A DNA stretch of 64,000 bases from contig JAOTOM010004561.1 in the NCBI GenBank assembly GCA_034440615.1, positions 248,001 through 312,000 of the forward strand. Reading direction: 5' to 3'. Made by a program: the position numbers and the translations under genes. The DNA is from Ashinkailepas kermadecensis (lineage: Eukaryota; Arthropoda; Thecostraca; Neolepadidae). Below, in pieces: positions 1-9,984 of the stretch; position 1 is the first letter of the stretch; each line of letters begins with the position of its first letter. The notes under the pieces were generated by a model. The model searched no databases, was not told the origin of the DNA, and saw only the letters and a list, made by a program, of their open reading frames with translations.

Positions 1-230
1 TTACCAGCTGAAGTATTGGCAAATAGTGCGACTAAAGAGTGCAGAGTGCAAGAGTGCAAGAGTGCAAGAGTGGGTTGAAAATTACGTTTAAAGTTGTGGG
101 AGGAAGAATGATTATGCTTTCTGGTTGTCGACACTGGTTGCTGGTTGTCCCATTCCTGTCTCCTCTCCATCACTACCACCAAATTATGTCGGTAACCTTC
201 ACGTGCATGGTATTCTGAAAAAGATGACGA

Positions 231-472
231 CAGGGGCAGGTACAAGGGGGCACTGGAGGCATGTGCCCCCCCCATCCCCCATCCCCCATGGAAGGTGGGC
301 ATTCCTTCGGTTGGAAAAAGGTGCCCCTCTTGGAAAGTTCCAGTGCACCCCCGCCACCTAAATTTGTCAGCGAGTGGCGCCCCTCTGAAGGCAAAGGGGC
401 CCCTCCAGACACTTTCGCAGTGGCGTCCCTTCGGACATATGCTCCCCATAACAATTCCTGAGTTCGCCCCTG
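231..472. mobile_element. Non-autonomous hAT MITE with exact 8-bp target duplication
   Basis: The element begins CAGGGGCAGG and ends CGCCCCTG, so its termini form a short inverted repeat (CAGGGGC on both sides). It is flanked on both sides by the identical octamer GATGACGA (223-230 and 473-480). An 8-bp duplication with CAGNGGC-type ends is the hallmark of the hAT superfamily. At 242 bp, with no open frame resembling a transposase, it is a deletion derivative mobilised in trans. The interior is rich in C and G runs (GCCCCCCCC, GGGGCCCC), typical of the subterminal repeats of this group. Confidence 0.85.
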
Positions 473-1287
473 GATGACGAGTACGTAAGATGTATAGATG
501 ATTCGGAGAAACAAATTAACTCGGTATGCTAATGAGCAAAACTGCCTTAAGATGCTAGAGCAACGCTCCATGCATACCAAATGTTAATTCGCAAACTATC
601 ACCATAACTGCGGGGAATTTCCAGGCATCTGTCGCTTACGCCTGTAGGCATTTTTCACCTTTGCCAACGACACCTCTTACGCTACTAGATCGATGTTCGC
701 TAGTTTTGCATCAGAACGCCCCGCAGAAAAAAAAAGTATATCACAGCACCGTCCTAACCGTCCATAGGAATTGGAGGCGCTGGCGAGTGGTAGATGCAAC
801 ACGCGTAGCAGTCTTCAAAATGGCATACAAATATCCTTAGAAACAGAAGAAACCACCGGATCACGGTGCCAAAGACGACACTACTGCTATCTGTTGAAGG
901 AAAGCGCAAACACAGGTGCAATATTTTACCGTGAGGGTGTTACCTGCTCCAGAATATATGTTGTGGCCGGTAGGAGGTACTATTCCAGGGTACGTGATAT
1001 TCTGACAACCTTTTGCTCCTATGGCCCTTAACCTTCGCTACCTCAACTCTCCTAATGAATTCATACGCTGAAGTGTATAAATACTGCTATGACTGTTACG
1101 GATCGTGCATGGTCGCCTAAAAGTATTCAAATTTAGCTTGCTATTGATGGTGCATCTGATACTTCGGGGAAAAGGAGCTCCACCAGTCGGTAGTAGAATA
1201 ATCGACGAATGCCAGTCGCAGGCGCAACTTCTCTGGTATCTTTCCACGAGCAAAGTACATATAAAGTGAGATGTAGCGGTTGCGTAC
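473..1287. other. Presumed intron or intergenic DNA, no feature seen
   Basis: Downstream of the last ABCG exon found in this window (the gene runs right to left). The next exon of that gene would start with one base completing a split codon and should encode the first membrane helix region. I did not find it here, so it probably lies beyond position 1. Confidence 0.4.
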
Positions 1288-1388
1288 TGTTCGGCCCGCT
1301 GTGTTTCTGTCTCCACACTGCTGTCGCTGCTGAATGACGTCACCAGACTGGCAGCCTCCTTGGCAACGTCCTGGCCAGTCTTGCTGAC
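1288..1388 (-). CDS. ABCG/White-like transporter, exon 7 (linker after the NBD)
   Basis: This 101-bp exon encodes VSKTGQDVAKEAASLV and continues to an acidic, serine-rich stretch ending in RAEQ. It follows the previous exon in phase 0 (FQ|VSKTG). In White-family half-transporters the corresponding stretch (ISKVARDMEQLL in Drosophila White) links the nucleotide-binding domain to the first membrane helix. The acceptor is strong (CTTCTGTCAG just upstream). The donor GTACGC at 1287-1282 is my choice and leaves two bases of a split codon, so the 3' end is less certain than the start. The membrane domain exons are not in the window. Confidence 0.6.
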
Positions 1389-1497
1389 CTGACAGAAGAC
1401 ACCACACATGAATCCGGCCATTCTAATTGCGAGGAAAGGTCTCCACGTGCATGGTGCTCCTAGCGCATTATGCATGACGGCATAAGTGACATACATG

Positions 1498-1836
1498 TTT
1501 GGTAATCGACCTTGGATAGGGTTTAGCCTAGGTTTGGGTTTGGTAATCAGCCTAGGATAGGGTTTTGGAAATCGGCCTGGGATAGGGTTTGGTAATCTGC
1601 CTAGGATAGGATTTGGTAATCGGCATAGGATATGGTTTGGTAATCGGTCTCGGGTAGGGTTTGGTGATCGGTCTAGGATAGGGTTTCTTTTATTTGGACT
1701 GGGGGAGGGCTTCATTTAATCGGCCTATGATAGGGCTTCTTTTAATCGGCCTAAGGCAGGATTTCTTTTAATTTGCCTAGGATACGATTTGGTAAACGGC
1801 CGAGGACAGGAATTCGACCAAGGATATGGTTTAGGT
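1498..1836. repeat. Degenerate minisatellite, about 24-31 bp unit
   Basis: Imperfect tandem copies of a core reading CCTAGGATAGGGTTTGGTAA with flanking AATCGG run through this stretch. The first half keeps a short unit. The second half has longer units containing TTCTTTTAAT. It lies about 110 bp upstream of the acceptor of exon 7 of the ABCG gene, inside its intron. Confidence 0.85.
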
Positions 1837-2812
1837 ACAAACATGTCAACATTTTGGGCGCTAGATCCTGGCGACGCTCACGGTCACAGCCCCTTCCCTC
1901 TCCCCTTTCCTTCTTCTGTGGTGCGCCGACACCAACATGTCTCGCATGCTGTTGGAACAGCATTTCGCAACAAGCTATGACTAGCAATGGCTATGTTGTG
2001 ACTAATAATCTCAGCTTATCGCCATATCCTGGCGTTACGCCTGCCCCTTCTCCCGTGTTCCTATACATATACAGTTGCGTTAGTTATAGTTATAGTTATA
2101 GTTATACATACGACATCAACGGTTTTTGGAGTCATAGAGCAATAGTAGTAATACAGAGAAAATAGTACACACGAAGGTGCCTAGATTGCCGATATTTTCT
2201 ACGAGATCTGGCTAACTCCCTCATGCTACAAAATAGTAGGTGCAGAAAGAGTGAAAGCACCTGCACCTGCAAAGTTAACGAAATAGTCCAATGTCACAAG
2301 TTGGACAAAATAAGATTTTTTCCAGCACATGTAGCCAAAAATAGGCAGGGAAAATGTCTTCCCTGAACGCCTCACCTGGAAATAACAGCATACCTCACTA
2401 TGAGTTGGATTGCTTAACGCCAGCGCCGAGCAGCCAGGACCAGATATTCAGATAGCTTGGGCACGGTTTGACGGGGTTTCCGATGCTTACAGGAAGACAC
2501 AACCGCTATCGAACCAGTCGTGGCACCACCACACATCCGATGGAATGTCTGCCTGACCGACCGTCACTGATGGAATGTCTACCTGATGGAATGTCTACCT
2601 GACCGACTGCCACTGACAGGCCGACCTCCAGCCGAACCAACGCATGTCGAACATTGCAGCGGCCGTCAAAGTTACTCACTGATTTCCAACTTCGAGCGAA
2701 AAGCAGGCGCTCGGCGCTCACGTGTTGCCAGCTGAAGTGTAGCACACGACCTCCATTATATTTCCCCGAAGGAAGTCTAAGAGTGGACAATGTACGTGCC
2801 CTAAAACCCTAA

Positions 2813-2814
<2 letters not shown>
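1837..2814. other. Intron of ABCG gene, no gene seen
   Basis: Only small repeats are visible: GTTATA repeated at about 2080-2106, and TGATGGAATGTCTACCTGA-type copies at about 2540-2612. No exon-like segment with splice sites and family similarity was found on either strand. Confidence 0.5.

Positions 2815-2899
<85 letters not shown>
2815..2899. repeat. (AC)n microsatellite
   Basis: Uninterrupted CA dinucleotides for about 84 bp. It is flanked on both sides by GAGTGGACAATGT (about 2772 and 2900), so the array sits inside, or created, a short direct duplication. Confidence 0.97.
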
Positions 2900-2903
<4 letters not shown>

Positions 2904-3261
2904 GGACAATGTGCTCACGCTCCCTAATAAGTGTGTTAATCAATAATCAATGCGAGTGTTAGTTATTAATGCGCTTCTTACGCCACCATTCGTCAGTACC
3001 ATTATTGTATGCTCTTAATTACGGCTCACCGTGAACAGACTTATTTGCCGATTCTCAGCGATTGATGGCATAGATATAAAAAATATACGGAAAGATGCCC
3101 ACTCCATCCTCCAACACGCGTCGTAACTTCGAAACCGAAAGTCCACGTCTATTTATATGTTGATTATAATGCGTTCATTCGCAAAACAATACGGCCAACA
3201 TTCCGGCACTATTTCATCGTGCGTACGTGTTTTCGTCACGTGACCACCTCGCGCCACTGAC

Positions 3262-3385
3262 CTGGAAGCGGTCGGCAATGCTCTCGACGCGAGCTCGACA
3301 TGTCTCCTCGGCGCCGGGCACGATAGCCAGTGTCTGGATGTAGAAGTCGGCCGGGTTGAAGTTGGTTGGGCACGCGTGTCCCGCC
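3262..3385 (-). CDS. ABCG/White-like transporter, exon 6
   Basis: This 124-bp exon completes a split codon and then encodes AGHACPTNFNPADFY, IQTLAIVPG and ESIADRFQ. The CPTNFNPADFYxQ..A.VPG block is diagnostic of the White/ABCG group ([20 protein letters not shown] in Drosophila White) and lies just after the nucleotide-binding domain. The acceptor is CGCGCAG and the donor GTCAGT. Phases match on both sides: exon 5 ends with two bases (GA), this exon supplies the third (G), and it ends in phase 0. Tail residues TCRARVESIADRF correspond to SRDRIAKICDNF of White. Confidence 0.85.
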
Positions 3386-3450
3386 CTGCGCGATAAGACT
3401 CGCGGTTAGAACAGCAGTAGCTCGTTGCGCGATATCGCCATGTGCAGTGC

Positions 3451-3668
3451 ATGCGGAAAATCGCTACATGACGACCGAATGCTCCTGCAGATTGTAATTT
3501 GTTCCCACTTTTTCATGTGGACATTTTTTCTACTTTTTCCATCTTTTTTCCATTTTTTCAAAAAAAAACACTTTTGACAAAATTTCACAAAATCCACAAC
3601 ATTTTCCACCTTTTTCCACTTCTTCATGTGGAGAATCGTTACATGAGGACCGGATGCTCCCGCAGATT
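3451..3668. repeat. Separated direct duplication of about 36 bp
   Basis: The block around 3460-3497 (AATCGCTACATGACGACC and on to GCAGATTG) recurs at about 3632-3668 with four or so changes. Between them is a T- and A-rich stretch with further internal similarity (CACTTTTTCATGTGGA against CCACTTCTTCATGTGGAG). Confidence 0.8.
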
Positions 3669-3745
3669 GGCGTACGAATAATCAAATCGGGTCAGCCTTC
3701 AAAAATGTCTCCGTTGCATAGGCATTTTTTCCTGGATGCATGGAC

Positions 3746-3842
3746 ACACACGCACGCACGAACAAGCACACACGTACGCACGCAAGCACGCACGCACGCA
3801 CACACGCACGCACGTACACACCTACACACACGCACACACTGA
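3746..3842. repeat. CACG/CA-type simple repeat
   Basis: Mixed ACAC and CACGCACG units over about 95 bp. Long frames read through it are artefacts. Confidence 0.9.
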
Positions 3843-3920
3843 CAATCGTCCACCCCCGTTTATTCCTCTCAGGTTCCCCTCCAAAGCAGGTTGTGCGCAC
3901 GGCACGGCATATCGATTTTT

Positions 3921-4025
3921 CCGGCCCGCTGAGAGGACTGCTCCGTTAACACGACAAGTGTACGCCACAAGTGTCCGGCTCGCTGAGAGGACTGCTCCGT
4001 TAACACGACAAGTGTACGCCACAAA
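3921..4025 (+). repeat. 54-bp tandem duplication
   Basis: Two nearly identical copies beginning CCGGCYCGCTGAGAGGACTG and containing GTTAACACGACAAGTGTACG. Copy spacing is 54 bp (GAGAGG at 3931 and 3985). Confidence 0.92.
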
Positions 4026-4154
4026 GCCGAAATGTCTGCTTCGAGTCACTTCACACCCGCGAACCCGATACAGCAGACGCTGTTCGCTCTGTCAGCGTTT
4101 TAATCGCGTGACACAGCGAACACTGGCCAGCCGCTGCCACCTCCTGGATAGGCG

Positions 4155-4262
4155 GCAGCCGAGGAGAGGTGTGCCCCGAGTCGGACTTGAAGCAAACACC
4201 GCCCACGCCCCAACTAGACGTCTTAGTATTTAGTTGACTGCGCCATCGAGGTGGGCCAGGAA
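4155..4262 (-). mobile_element. Possible degenerate tRNA-derived SINE head
   Basis: On the minus strand a box A-like string (TGGCGCAGTCAACTA) is followed about 50 bp later by a box B-like string (GCTTCAAGTCCGAC). Spacing fits a tRNA-like pol III promoter, but both boxes deviate from consensus and no cloverleaf is evident. Weak call. Confidence 0.3.
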
Positions 4263-4937
4263 TCACTGATGTGCTCGCCGGCGCATCCCACATCCCTGCA
4301 CTGTGTGGAAGAAGAAATGCACACCCTCTCATAGGCTGTCATACGTGCTTGGTTTCCACCTTTCACGTCAGCTTACTCATCCATCCGAACCACCCCGCCC
4401 TGCCATCATTTCACAGGATGTTTTTGTATCGCTCCACTGCCGCTCAATCGCACTGTTTTTCTTTGACACAACTTGCTAGAAACGCTAACGTATCATTCCA
4501 GATTCCTAGTATCAAAATTAAGCTCTCCCTTCAATGATACCGTTTGAAAAACTTTCACCAATACAGGTTCAAGTTCTGCTACCTGGTAGAAAGGATGCCA
4601 GCTATTCCCGTGACGTTGCGCTACACTACAAAAAAAACAAGCTCATCCTCATCACGGATGCATTTTTCACTGCCGGCTGAGCCATTCACTGCCGCGAATG
4701 TCCCCGACTTCATTGTGAAGGCTCGACTTCCCGATAAATCTTCTATTTTAGTTAGCTCAGTCAGTTAGGTTAATAAACAAGCATAATACCACCAAAAGCC
4801 AACTGAAACATGTCGGTGGGATGCCAAGCCAACAAATTGTGTGCCTGATTTACAGTCAGAAAAACCAACAGCTAGTTAGTTGGGCCTCGCGGGCGGAGCC
4901 GCGGCCTTGACAGGTGTGACGCTCTTTGAGAACGATA
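4263..4937. other. ABCG intron, no feature seen
   Basis: No conserved motif, repeat or credible exon could be supported. Confidence 0.4.
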
Positions 4938-4943
4938 AGGTGT

Positions 4944-4984
<41 letters not shown>

Positions 4985-5065
4985 CGTCGTCGTCGTGCGT
5001 GCGTGCTGCGTCGTCGTGCGTGCGTGCGTGCGGCGTGTGCGTGCGTGCGTGCGTGCGTGTGTATG
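4938..5065. repeat. GT / GTGC / CGT simple repeat
   Basis: (GT)n followed by interspersed GTCGTCGT and GCGTGCGT blocks: a compound microsatellite of about 125 bp. Confidence 0.93.
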
Positions 5066-5229
5066 TGGGGAGAGGATGTCGAATTCACTTATACAAAATG
5101 AGGCTGTCAGGTTACTGTAGTCTACGCTGCGTCTCTCGAGGAGATATCTGTTCAGTTTGTGAAGAGGCCGGAGGAATTAGGTTAAGCTTTCCGATGTTAG
5201 CAATGTAGCCAGCTGATTGCGGCTGGAAT

Positions 5230-5790
5230 CAGCCGTGTGCGTCGGAGCAACAGGTGGAGGTGCCGATTCAGTGACGACGCCGAAAGTTTCTCGGGGAAGG
5301 GGGTGTGGTTAATGAAGAGTGAAAGGTTGATGGAGATGCCAATCAAAGACCAATTAATTGGCATCATCATGGATCTGTCTGGACGGTCTGATGGAGGTGC
5401 TGAATCAAAACGGTTTCCCGTATTTTTGCCTCGAAGGATGACGTGCCGATTCATGGGTGTTATCAGGGAGATTGTTATGGGTGGTGAAGGTGCTGACTCA
5501 GGGGTTTCACTAGGGAACTATGCTAAAATAGGGGCGAGGGATGGAAGTGGTGGATCCAGGAAAACTCCCGACGATCCAGGATAATTTCGAGGGCTTGCTC
5601 GATGGAGAGGAGGACCCGATTTAGTGGGAGTCACCGGGAATTTGTCTGGAGGTAGTGGTGTCTGTGCGATTCAGGGACGTTCCCGACATTGTGTTGCACA
5701 AAGGATGAAATGTCAGTTCACGGACTTCACCTGAGGTTCCTTAGGGGTGAGGGAGATGGTGATGGAGGTCCTTCCACACACTACGTTAGG
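5230..5790 (+). repeat. Very degenerate tandem repeat
   Basis: A phrase of the form GGTGCYGAWTCA, then about 15 bases, then a GGGA-like string recurs at irregular 50-90 bp spacing (for example near 5256, 5395, 5448, 5490, 5617, 5667). It looks like an old minisatellite whose copies have diverged strongly. No reading frame is conserved. Confidence 0.5.
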
Positions 5791-6476
5791 TTAATGCGTG
5801 GTGCCAATTTGGACAGTCTACATAATCTAGTTTACTCTCAATGAATAAACCATTGGTTGAAGGTGGAACTTTATTGGAAGCTATATATTCAAGCTGAACT
5901 TATCATTACATGTTGTTTACCTACTTTTCCATGCCCCATGCCACCGCTAATCTACAGATGCTTAATAACAAAAAGAAACGCTAATGGGAATGCACGCACC
6001 GTGCCACAATCCTGACCAAAAAACCACCGATGCGTCCGATATATGCGAGATATGGGATGCCGGTCCTAATTTAAAGTAACGCCGTGTGAAATATTGTACC
6101 AGTAACCCTCCTCACGAACAAGCATTCAACAATGCTCGGTCTGGTGTTGAACTTCTGCGCCCGCACAGGCATTTTCTGTGAATTTTCACTCATTTTCGGC
6201 CACCTGAATTTACTTCCCTGCACATGTTCGGTCTGTCGTTGGTATTTGTTGTCAACTCGTTCTGGTACTAAGCTTGTCTCCAAGGTCGTGTTCACACCTC
6301 GGGGTTGCTATTCTGCTGTGTTAACGTCCGGGTCGCCTGGTTAACATCGCACCGGCAGAGTCACGGTCCTGTCACTAGTTACATGACCAGCGCTGGCTGC
6401 CAAACACCGCTCTCTGACATCCGCGTCGAACAAATTCAACGGCGAAGCCTTTCCTGCCCGTCCGCTTGCAACACTC
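5791..6476. other. ABCG intron, no feature seen
   Basis: Inspected on both strands. Nothing beyond ordinary AT-richer intronic sequence. Confidence 0.4.
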
Positions 6477-6551
6477 GCTGATCGAATCGCTGATCGCTGA
6501 TCGCTGATCGCTGATCGCTGATCGCTGATCGCTGATCACTGATCGCTGATC
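6477..6551. repeat. 7-bp tandem repeat (GCTGATC)n
   Basis: About ten near-perfect copies of GCTGATC, with one ACTGATC variant near the right end. Confidence 0.95.
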
Positions 6552-6678
6552 TTCATGCACCATCAATGGTTGAGGTGAGCTATGCGGACCCTTCTCTATT
6601 GCAATACGATCTCGAGTCTCCCTTATTTTCCATCGTGCACTTGGTATCCCACTGCCCTAGGTTGCTGTTAGACGTACA

Positions 6679-7037
6679 TTTTTTTTTTAAATAAATTTAA
6701 TCCGAGTTCTTGCTGGGGTGGCTTTATGAACCAGGGTCCTATTGCTAAGCAGAGCTTGTTTCGTGAACCCTGGCCCCACCACCCGATCTATGAATTCCAG
6801 TTCAACGGCAGAATTTTGACCGAAAGTTTAACGTGCCGCCAATGCACCGACACGGCCGCCCGGTAGCTCGTCCCCGGCCTTTTTGGGCCAGCTGCCAACT
6901 GACCCTCCCAGCCGGGGGCTAAATGCCGCTCGAGTCGCTTCGCGCGCTTTAGCGCGCGAAGCGACTCGAACCCTGTGTTGCCAGGACAGGGGAGACCAGA
7001 GCAGGCCAGCGCTCTAACCAACTGCGCTACCGGGGCG
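6679..7037 (-). mobile_element. tRNA-derived SINE with embedded palindrome
   Basis: Reading leftward from 7037, the minus strand starts GCCCCGGTAGCGCAGTTGG with a canonical box A (TAGCGCAGTTGG). About 50 bp later it has box B-like GGTTCGAGTCG, and it ends near 6679 in an A-run. The body holds an inverted pair: GGGGTGGCTTTATGAACC near 6716, and its counterpart around 6759-6783. A second copy of the 3' body lies at 56530-56610, confirming it is dispersed. A pol III transcript is expected. The 38-bp palindrome 6931-6968 directly overlaps the 3' half of box B. Confidence 0.75.
6931..6968. repeat. Perfect 38-bp palindrome, 18-bp arms
   Basis: Arms CGAGTCGCTTCGCGCGCT and its reverse complement are separated by TT. 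The palindrome begins at the box B of the SINE head, so half of it is tRNA-like and the other half is a snapback copy. Confidence 0.95.
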
Positions 7038-7184
7038 GCAACTTGCCGACTTACGCAAAATTGGGTCGTTTGTACTGAGCAAACATGATCCGGCCAAGCT
7101 ATCTCTGCATGGCTGGTCCGCCTTCGATCGAAAACACCGAACATGGCAACTGCATCCCTATTTACCCCGCCGTGTTACACTCAC

Positions 7185-7276
7185 TCTCTGAAGAAGTCGA
7201 ATGCGCCGCCAACATCGCCCATGTAGGCAACACGACCTTCAGCCAGCAGCAGAACTTTGTCGAACATTGCGTACAC
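7185..7276 (-). CDS. ABCG/White-like transporter, exon 5
   Basis: This 92-bp exon encodes [20 protein letters not shown] followed by [10 protein letters not shown] and two bases of a split codon. The motif FD.hLL.AEGR.A..G is the segment directly after the H-loop in ABCG nucleotide-binding domains (ELFDKILLMAEGRVAFLG in White). Acceptor GCTGCTGCAG and donor GTGAGT are both strong. It begins in phase 0, matching exon 4, and ends GA, which exon 6 completes. A small exon, but the fit of motif, phase and splice sites makes it secure. Confidence 0.87.
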
Positions 7277-7444
7277 CTGCAGCAGCATACGTCAGAGCCG
7301 TTTAGACTTTGAGCATATCGCATGCTGCGTGGGCAATACAAAAGTCACGTCTGGATAGGCAACTGCTCGTCTGGGTTTGTGTTGCCCGCACCAGTCGCCC
7401 AGCCGGGTGGCGCTGGGTGGACGCCCGAGACACGGCCAGGAAAC

Positions 7445-7905
7445 GCTGGCACACTGTCAGGTCAGATCTTAGGTCAGGAAACGCTAACATACTGTCGGAT
7501 CACGTCTCAGGTTAGGACGCACTGGAGCAATGTCAGGTCAGGTCTCAGGTCAGGACACACTGGCACAATGTCAGGTCAGGTCTCAGGTCAGGAAATGCTG
7601 GCACACTGTCGGGTCAGATCTTAGGTCAGGAAACGCTAACATACTGTCGGATCACGTCTCAGGTTAGGACGCACTGGCGCAATGTCAGGTCGGTCTTGGT
7701 CAGGACCTGGCAATGTCAGGTCAGGTCTCAGGTCAGGAAATGCTGGCACACTGTCGGGATCAGATCTTAGGTCAGGAAATGCTGGCATACTGTCGGGTCA
7801 TGTCTCAGGTCAAGACACTGGCGCAATGTCAGGTCAGGTCTCAGGTCAGGACACATTGACATACTGTCATATCAGAACTCAGGTCATGACACACTGACAC
7901 ACTGG
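7445..7905 (+). repeat. Minisatellite, about 38-bp unit with higher-order structure
   Basis: Units are built from GTCAGGTCTCAGGTCAGGA followed by a variable ACRCTGGC-CAATGTC part. A block containing GCTAACATACTGTCGGATCA occurs twice (about 7482 and 7635), suggesting duplication of several units at once. The array lies in the intron between exons 4 and 5 of the ABCG gene. Confidence 0.9.
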
Positions 7906-8094
7906 GCCAGTAGGCAGTCAAAAACGGCTGTTCGCCTGGTATGCGTGGAACACGGTCCCCGGTCGGCCAACAGTACTCCAGCGTATAGATAGTTGATTAG
8001 ATCTAGCACGATGCTGAATGGAAAAAAACGGTGGCATTCCATAGCAATCAGAGCGCAGCGACTTCAATTCACGGCCTCGTGGATTGAAAGTTCA

Positions 8095-8138
8095 GCCAGT
8101 CTGCTGAAGGCACCTAGAGGTGCCTTCAGCAGACTGGC
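8095..8138. repeat. Perfect 44-bp hairpin, 21-bp arms, 2-nt loop
   Basis: The arm from 8095 (GCCAGTCTGCTGAAGGCACC plus T) is followed by AG and then the exact reverse complement. No mismatches. No terminal duplications typical of a MITE were seen around it, and the loop is too small for a microRNA precursor. Confidence 0.97.
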
Positions 8139-8754
8139 CATTCGTTAGTCGCACGGAAAGCGCATTAAAATGCATACTAAACAAGCAGTCAATATCCACA
8201 TTTCGAAAGTACTGATACTTTTGCTTAAAATGTTATTACTTCGGGGGCAGCACATACATGCCCACCACCCGTGGGGCAGCACTGTCCACATAAGTGGGAG
8301 TAATGCAGTCCGGCTGATCTTGGAGCGGAAGCCAAAGTTAAAGGAGGAAATGTGTCGGCCGTGGGTAGATTTCAATCGAATTCAATGCTGCATTGTGGCT
8401 TCCTCTTTGAAAATAGACTGTTCTACCCCATAATGATAATTAAATATAATCAAACCTAATCTAGCCCAACATACAATAACAGTTAAGAAGGCCTGGCCTC
8501 TCGTAGCTTACCATGGCGCGGTCCATGCTGGCACAGCCCATTTAATGCGGTAACACAGCGCACCGTGTCGGTGGTGGTAGTGAGCACAAAAACGACATGT
8601 CGGTCGCTTGACTAGGCACTACCGGTTGTACTTCGATTCATATAAATCGTGCCAATAGCTCCAGGATGTCATTGCATATATGTTATCCTTTCGTTTCACG
8701 GCAACGACACACCAGCGTTTAAGGGGCCACAAGGCCATTTTAGAAGTTGCTGCA

Positions 8755-8756
<2 letters not shown>
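8139..8756. other. ABCG intron, no feature seen
   Basis: No gene or mobile element terminus could be supported here. Confidence 0.4.

Positions 8757-8826
<70 letters not shown>
8757..8826. repeat. (AT)n microsatellite
   Basis: About 70 bp of uninterrupted AT dinucleotide. Confidence 0.98.
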
Positions 8827-8828
<2 letters not shown>

Positions 8829-9180
8829 TGTATGTATATATCAATGTATTTATATTTCCGCGGTAATTACCGTAGTACGGATTGTCAATATAACCTTGCA
8901 ATGTTGATTGCATATATCTGCATGTCCCTTCTTACCACACAAGTTCCACATATCGACGTGTTCAGTGCACTAAATGTAACAGCAATTTCTATAGTATCGT
9001 GCAAAAGAGTTTCTTTAAACCAAAGGAACACGTTGATGGAGAAGCACGCATTATATATCCCAGCCATGATCAAGGCCCAGTGCTTTGGCTATGTAATCTT
9101 CCTCATGGCTTCCATTAAATTGATCAGTTAGCTAAGTCTAATATATCCCATTACAAAAGGCTACTACACCTCGAAGCCGG

Positions 9181-9280
9181 GCTGGTGGATGGTGCAGATG
9201 GCTACTTCACCTGGGAGCTGGGCTGGTGAATGGTACAGATGGCTACTTCACCTCTGAGCTGGGCTGGTGGATGGTACAGA
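9181..9280 (-). repeat. 41-bp tandem copies of the exon 4 end and its donor
   Basis: Starts at 9181, 9222 and 9263 give a period of 41 bp. On the minus strand each unit repeats the codons for ICTIHQP..S, then GGTGAAGTAGCC, which is the exon end plus 5' splice site of exon 4. Only the unit at the right-hand end joins the intact exon. Use of a downstream copy would bring an in-frame TAG (GTG AAG TAG). Confidence 0.9.
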
Positions 9281-9398
9281 TGACCGCACGACCGCGCTCC
9301 GCCAACGCCTTCAGCACAGCGACCACGTTCTGGGCCATGAAGGAGTCCAGACCTGACGTCGGCTCGTCGCACAACATCAGCGGCGGGTCCGTGATCAT
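9252..9398 (-). CDS. ABCG/White-like transporter, exon 4 (Walker B, D-loop, H-loop)
   Basis: This 147-bp exon (49 codons, phase 0 at both ends) encodes [20 protein letters not shown], then [19 protein letters not shown] and [10 protein letters not shown]. It carries the Walker B aspartate and catalytic glutamate (LMLCDEP), the D-loop (SGLD) and the H-loop histidine (TIHQPSS). The order matches ABCG proteins exactly. The acceptor is GTCAGCAG and the donor GTGAAG. Oddly, both junctions have been copied into tandem repeats: 41-bp units at the donor and 40-bp units at the acceptor. The 40-bp units also contain the first codons of this exon (ITDPPLxLC). Confidence 0.9.
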
Positions 9399-9690
9399 CT
9401 GCTGACACACACAATATCAGCGGCGGATCCGTGATCATCTGCTGACACACACAATATCAGCGGCGGATCCGTGATCATCTGCTGATATACACAGATCAGA
9501 GGCGGGTCCGTGATCATCTGCTGATGTACACAGATCAGAGGCGGGGCCGTGATCATCTGCTGACACACACAATATCAGCGGCGGATCCGTGATCATCTGC
9601 TGACACACACAATATCAGCGGCGGATCCGTGATCATCTGCTGACACACACAATATCAGCGGCGGATCCGTGATCATCTGCTGACATACGC
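9377..9690 (-). repeat. 40-bp minisatellite made of exon 4 acceptor plus first codons
   Basis: About eight copies. Read on the minus strand, each copy has a GT-rich tract, TCAGCAG, then ATGATCACGGAYCCGCCGCT, the start of exon 4. One to two copies vary (GATATACACAGATCAGAG on the plus strand). The array therefore carries up to seven decoy 3' splice sites ahead of the real exon. Confidence 0.9.
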
Positions 9691-9984
9691 ATGGGTGGTG
9701 GGACCGTGGCACCGCTCTCAACTGTCTAGGTTTGGTTGTGATTCCACCTCAAGCGGAACCTCTCCGTGCATCACTTTTCATCGGCTACTTCTCTCGGTGA
9801 CTCGCTTTTTACCGAAGATGAACAAAATATCCCAGCAGTGCTTTTTAGGAACTGAACAAAAGTATTGCGTTGCGGCACGCTACTGGATATGTGCAAAACT
9901 ACTATATTTGTTCGCGAAAATGACGAATTTTGGTGCCATTTTAAACTGCGGCACCCATGGTCGTTTGATCAATGGCATCATCTT

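Noticed and set aside
6788..7144. Protein-like string VAQLVRALACSGLPCPGN
   Set aside because: This is the usual translation of a tRNA-derived SINE head, not a gene.
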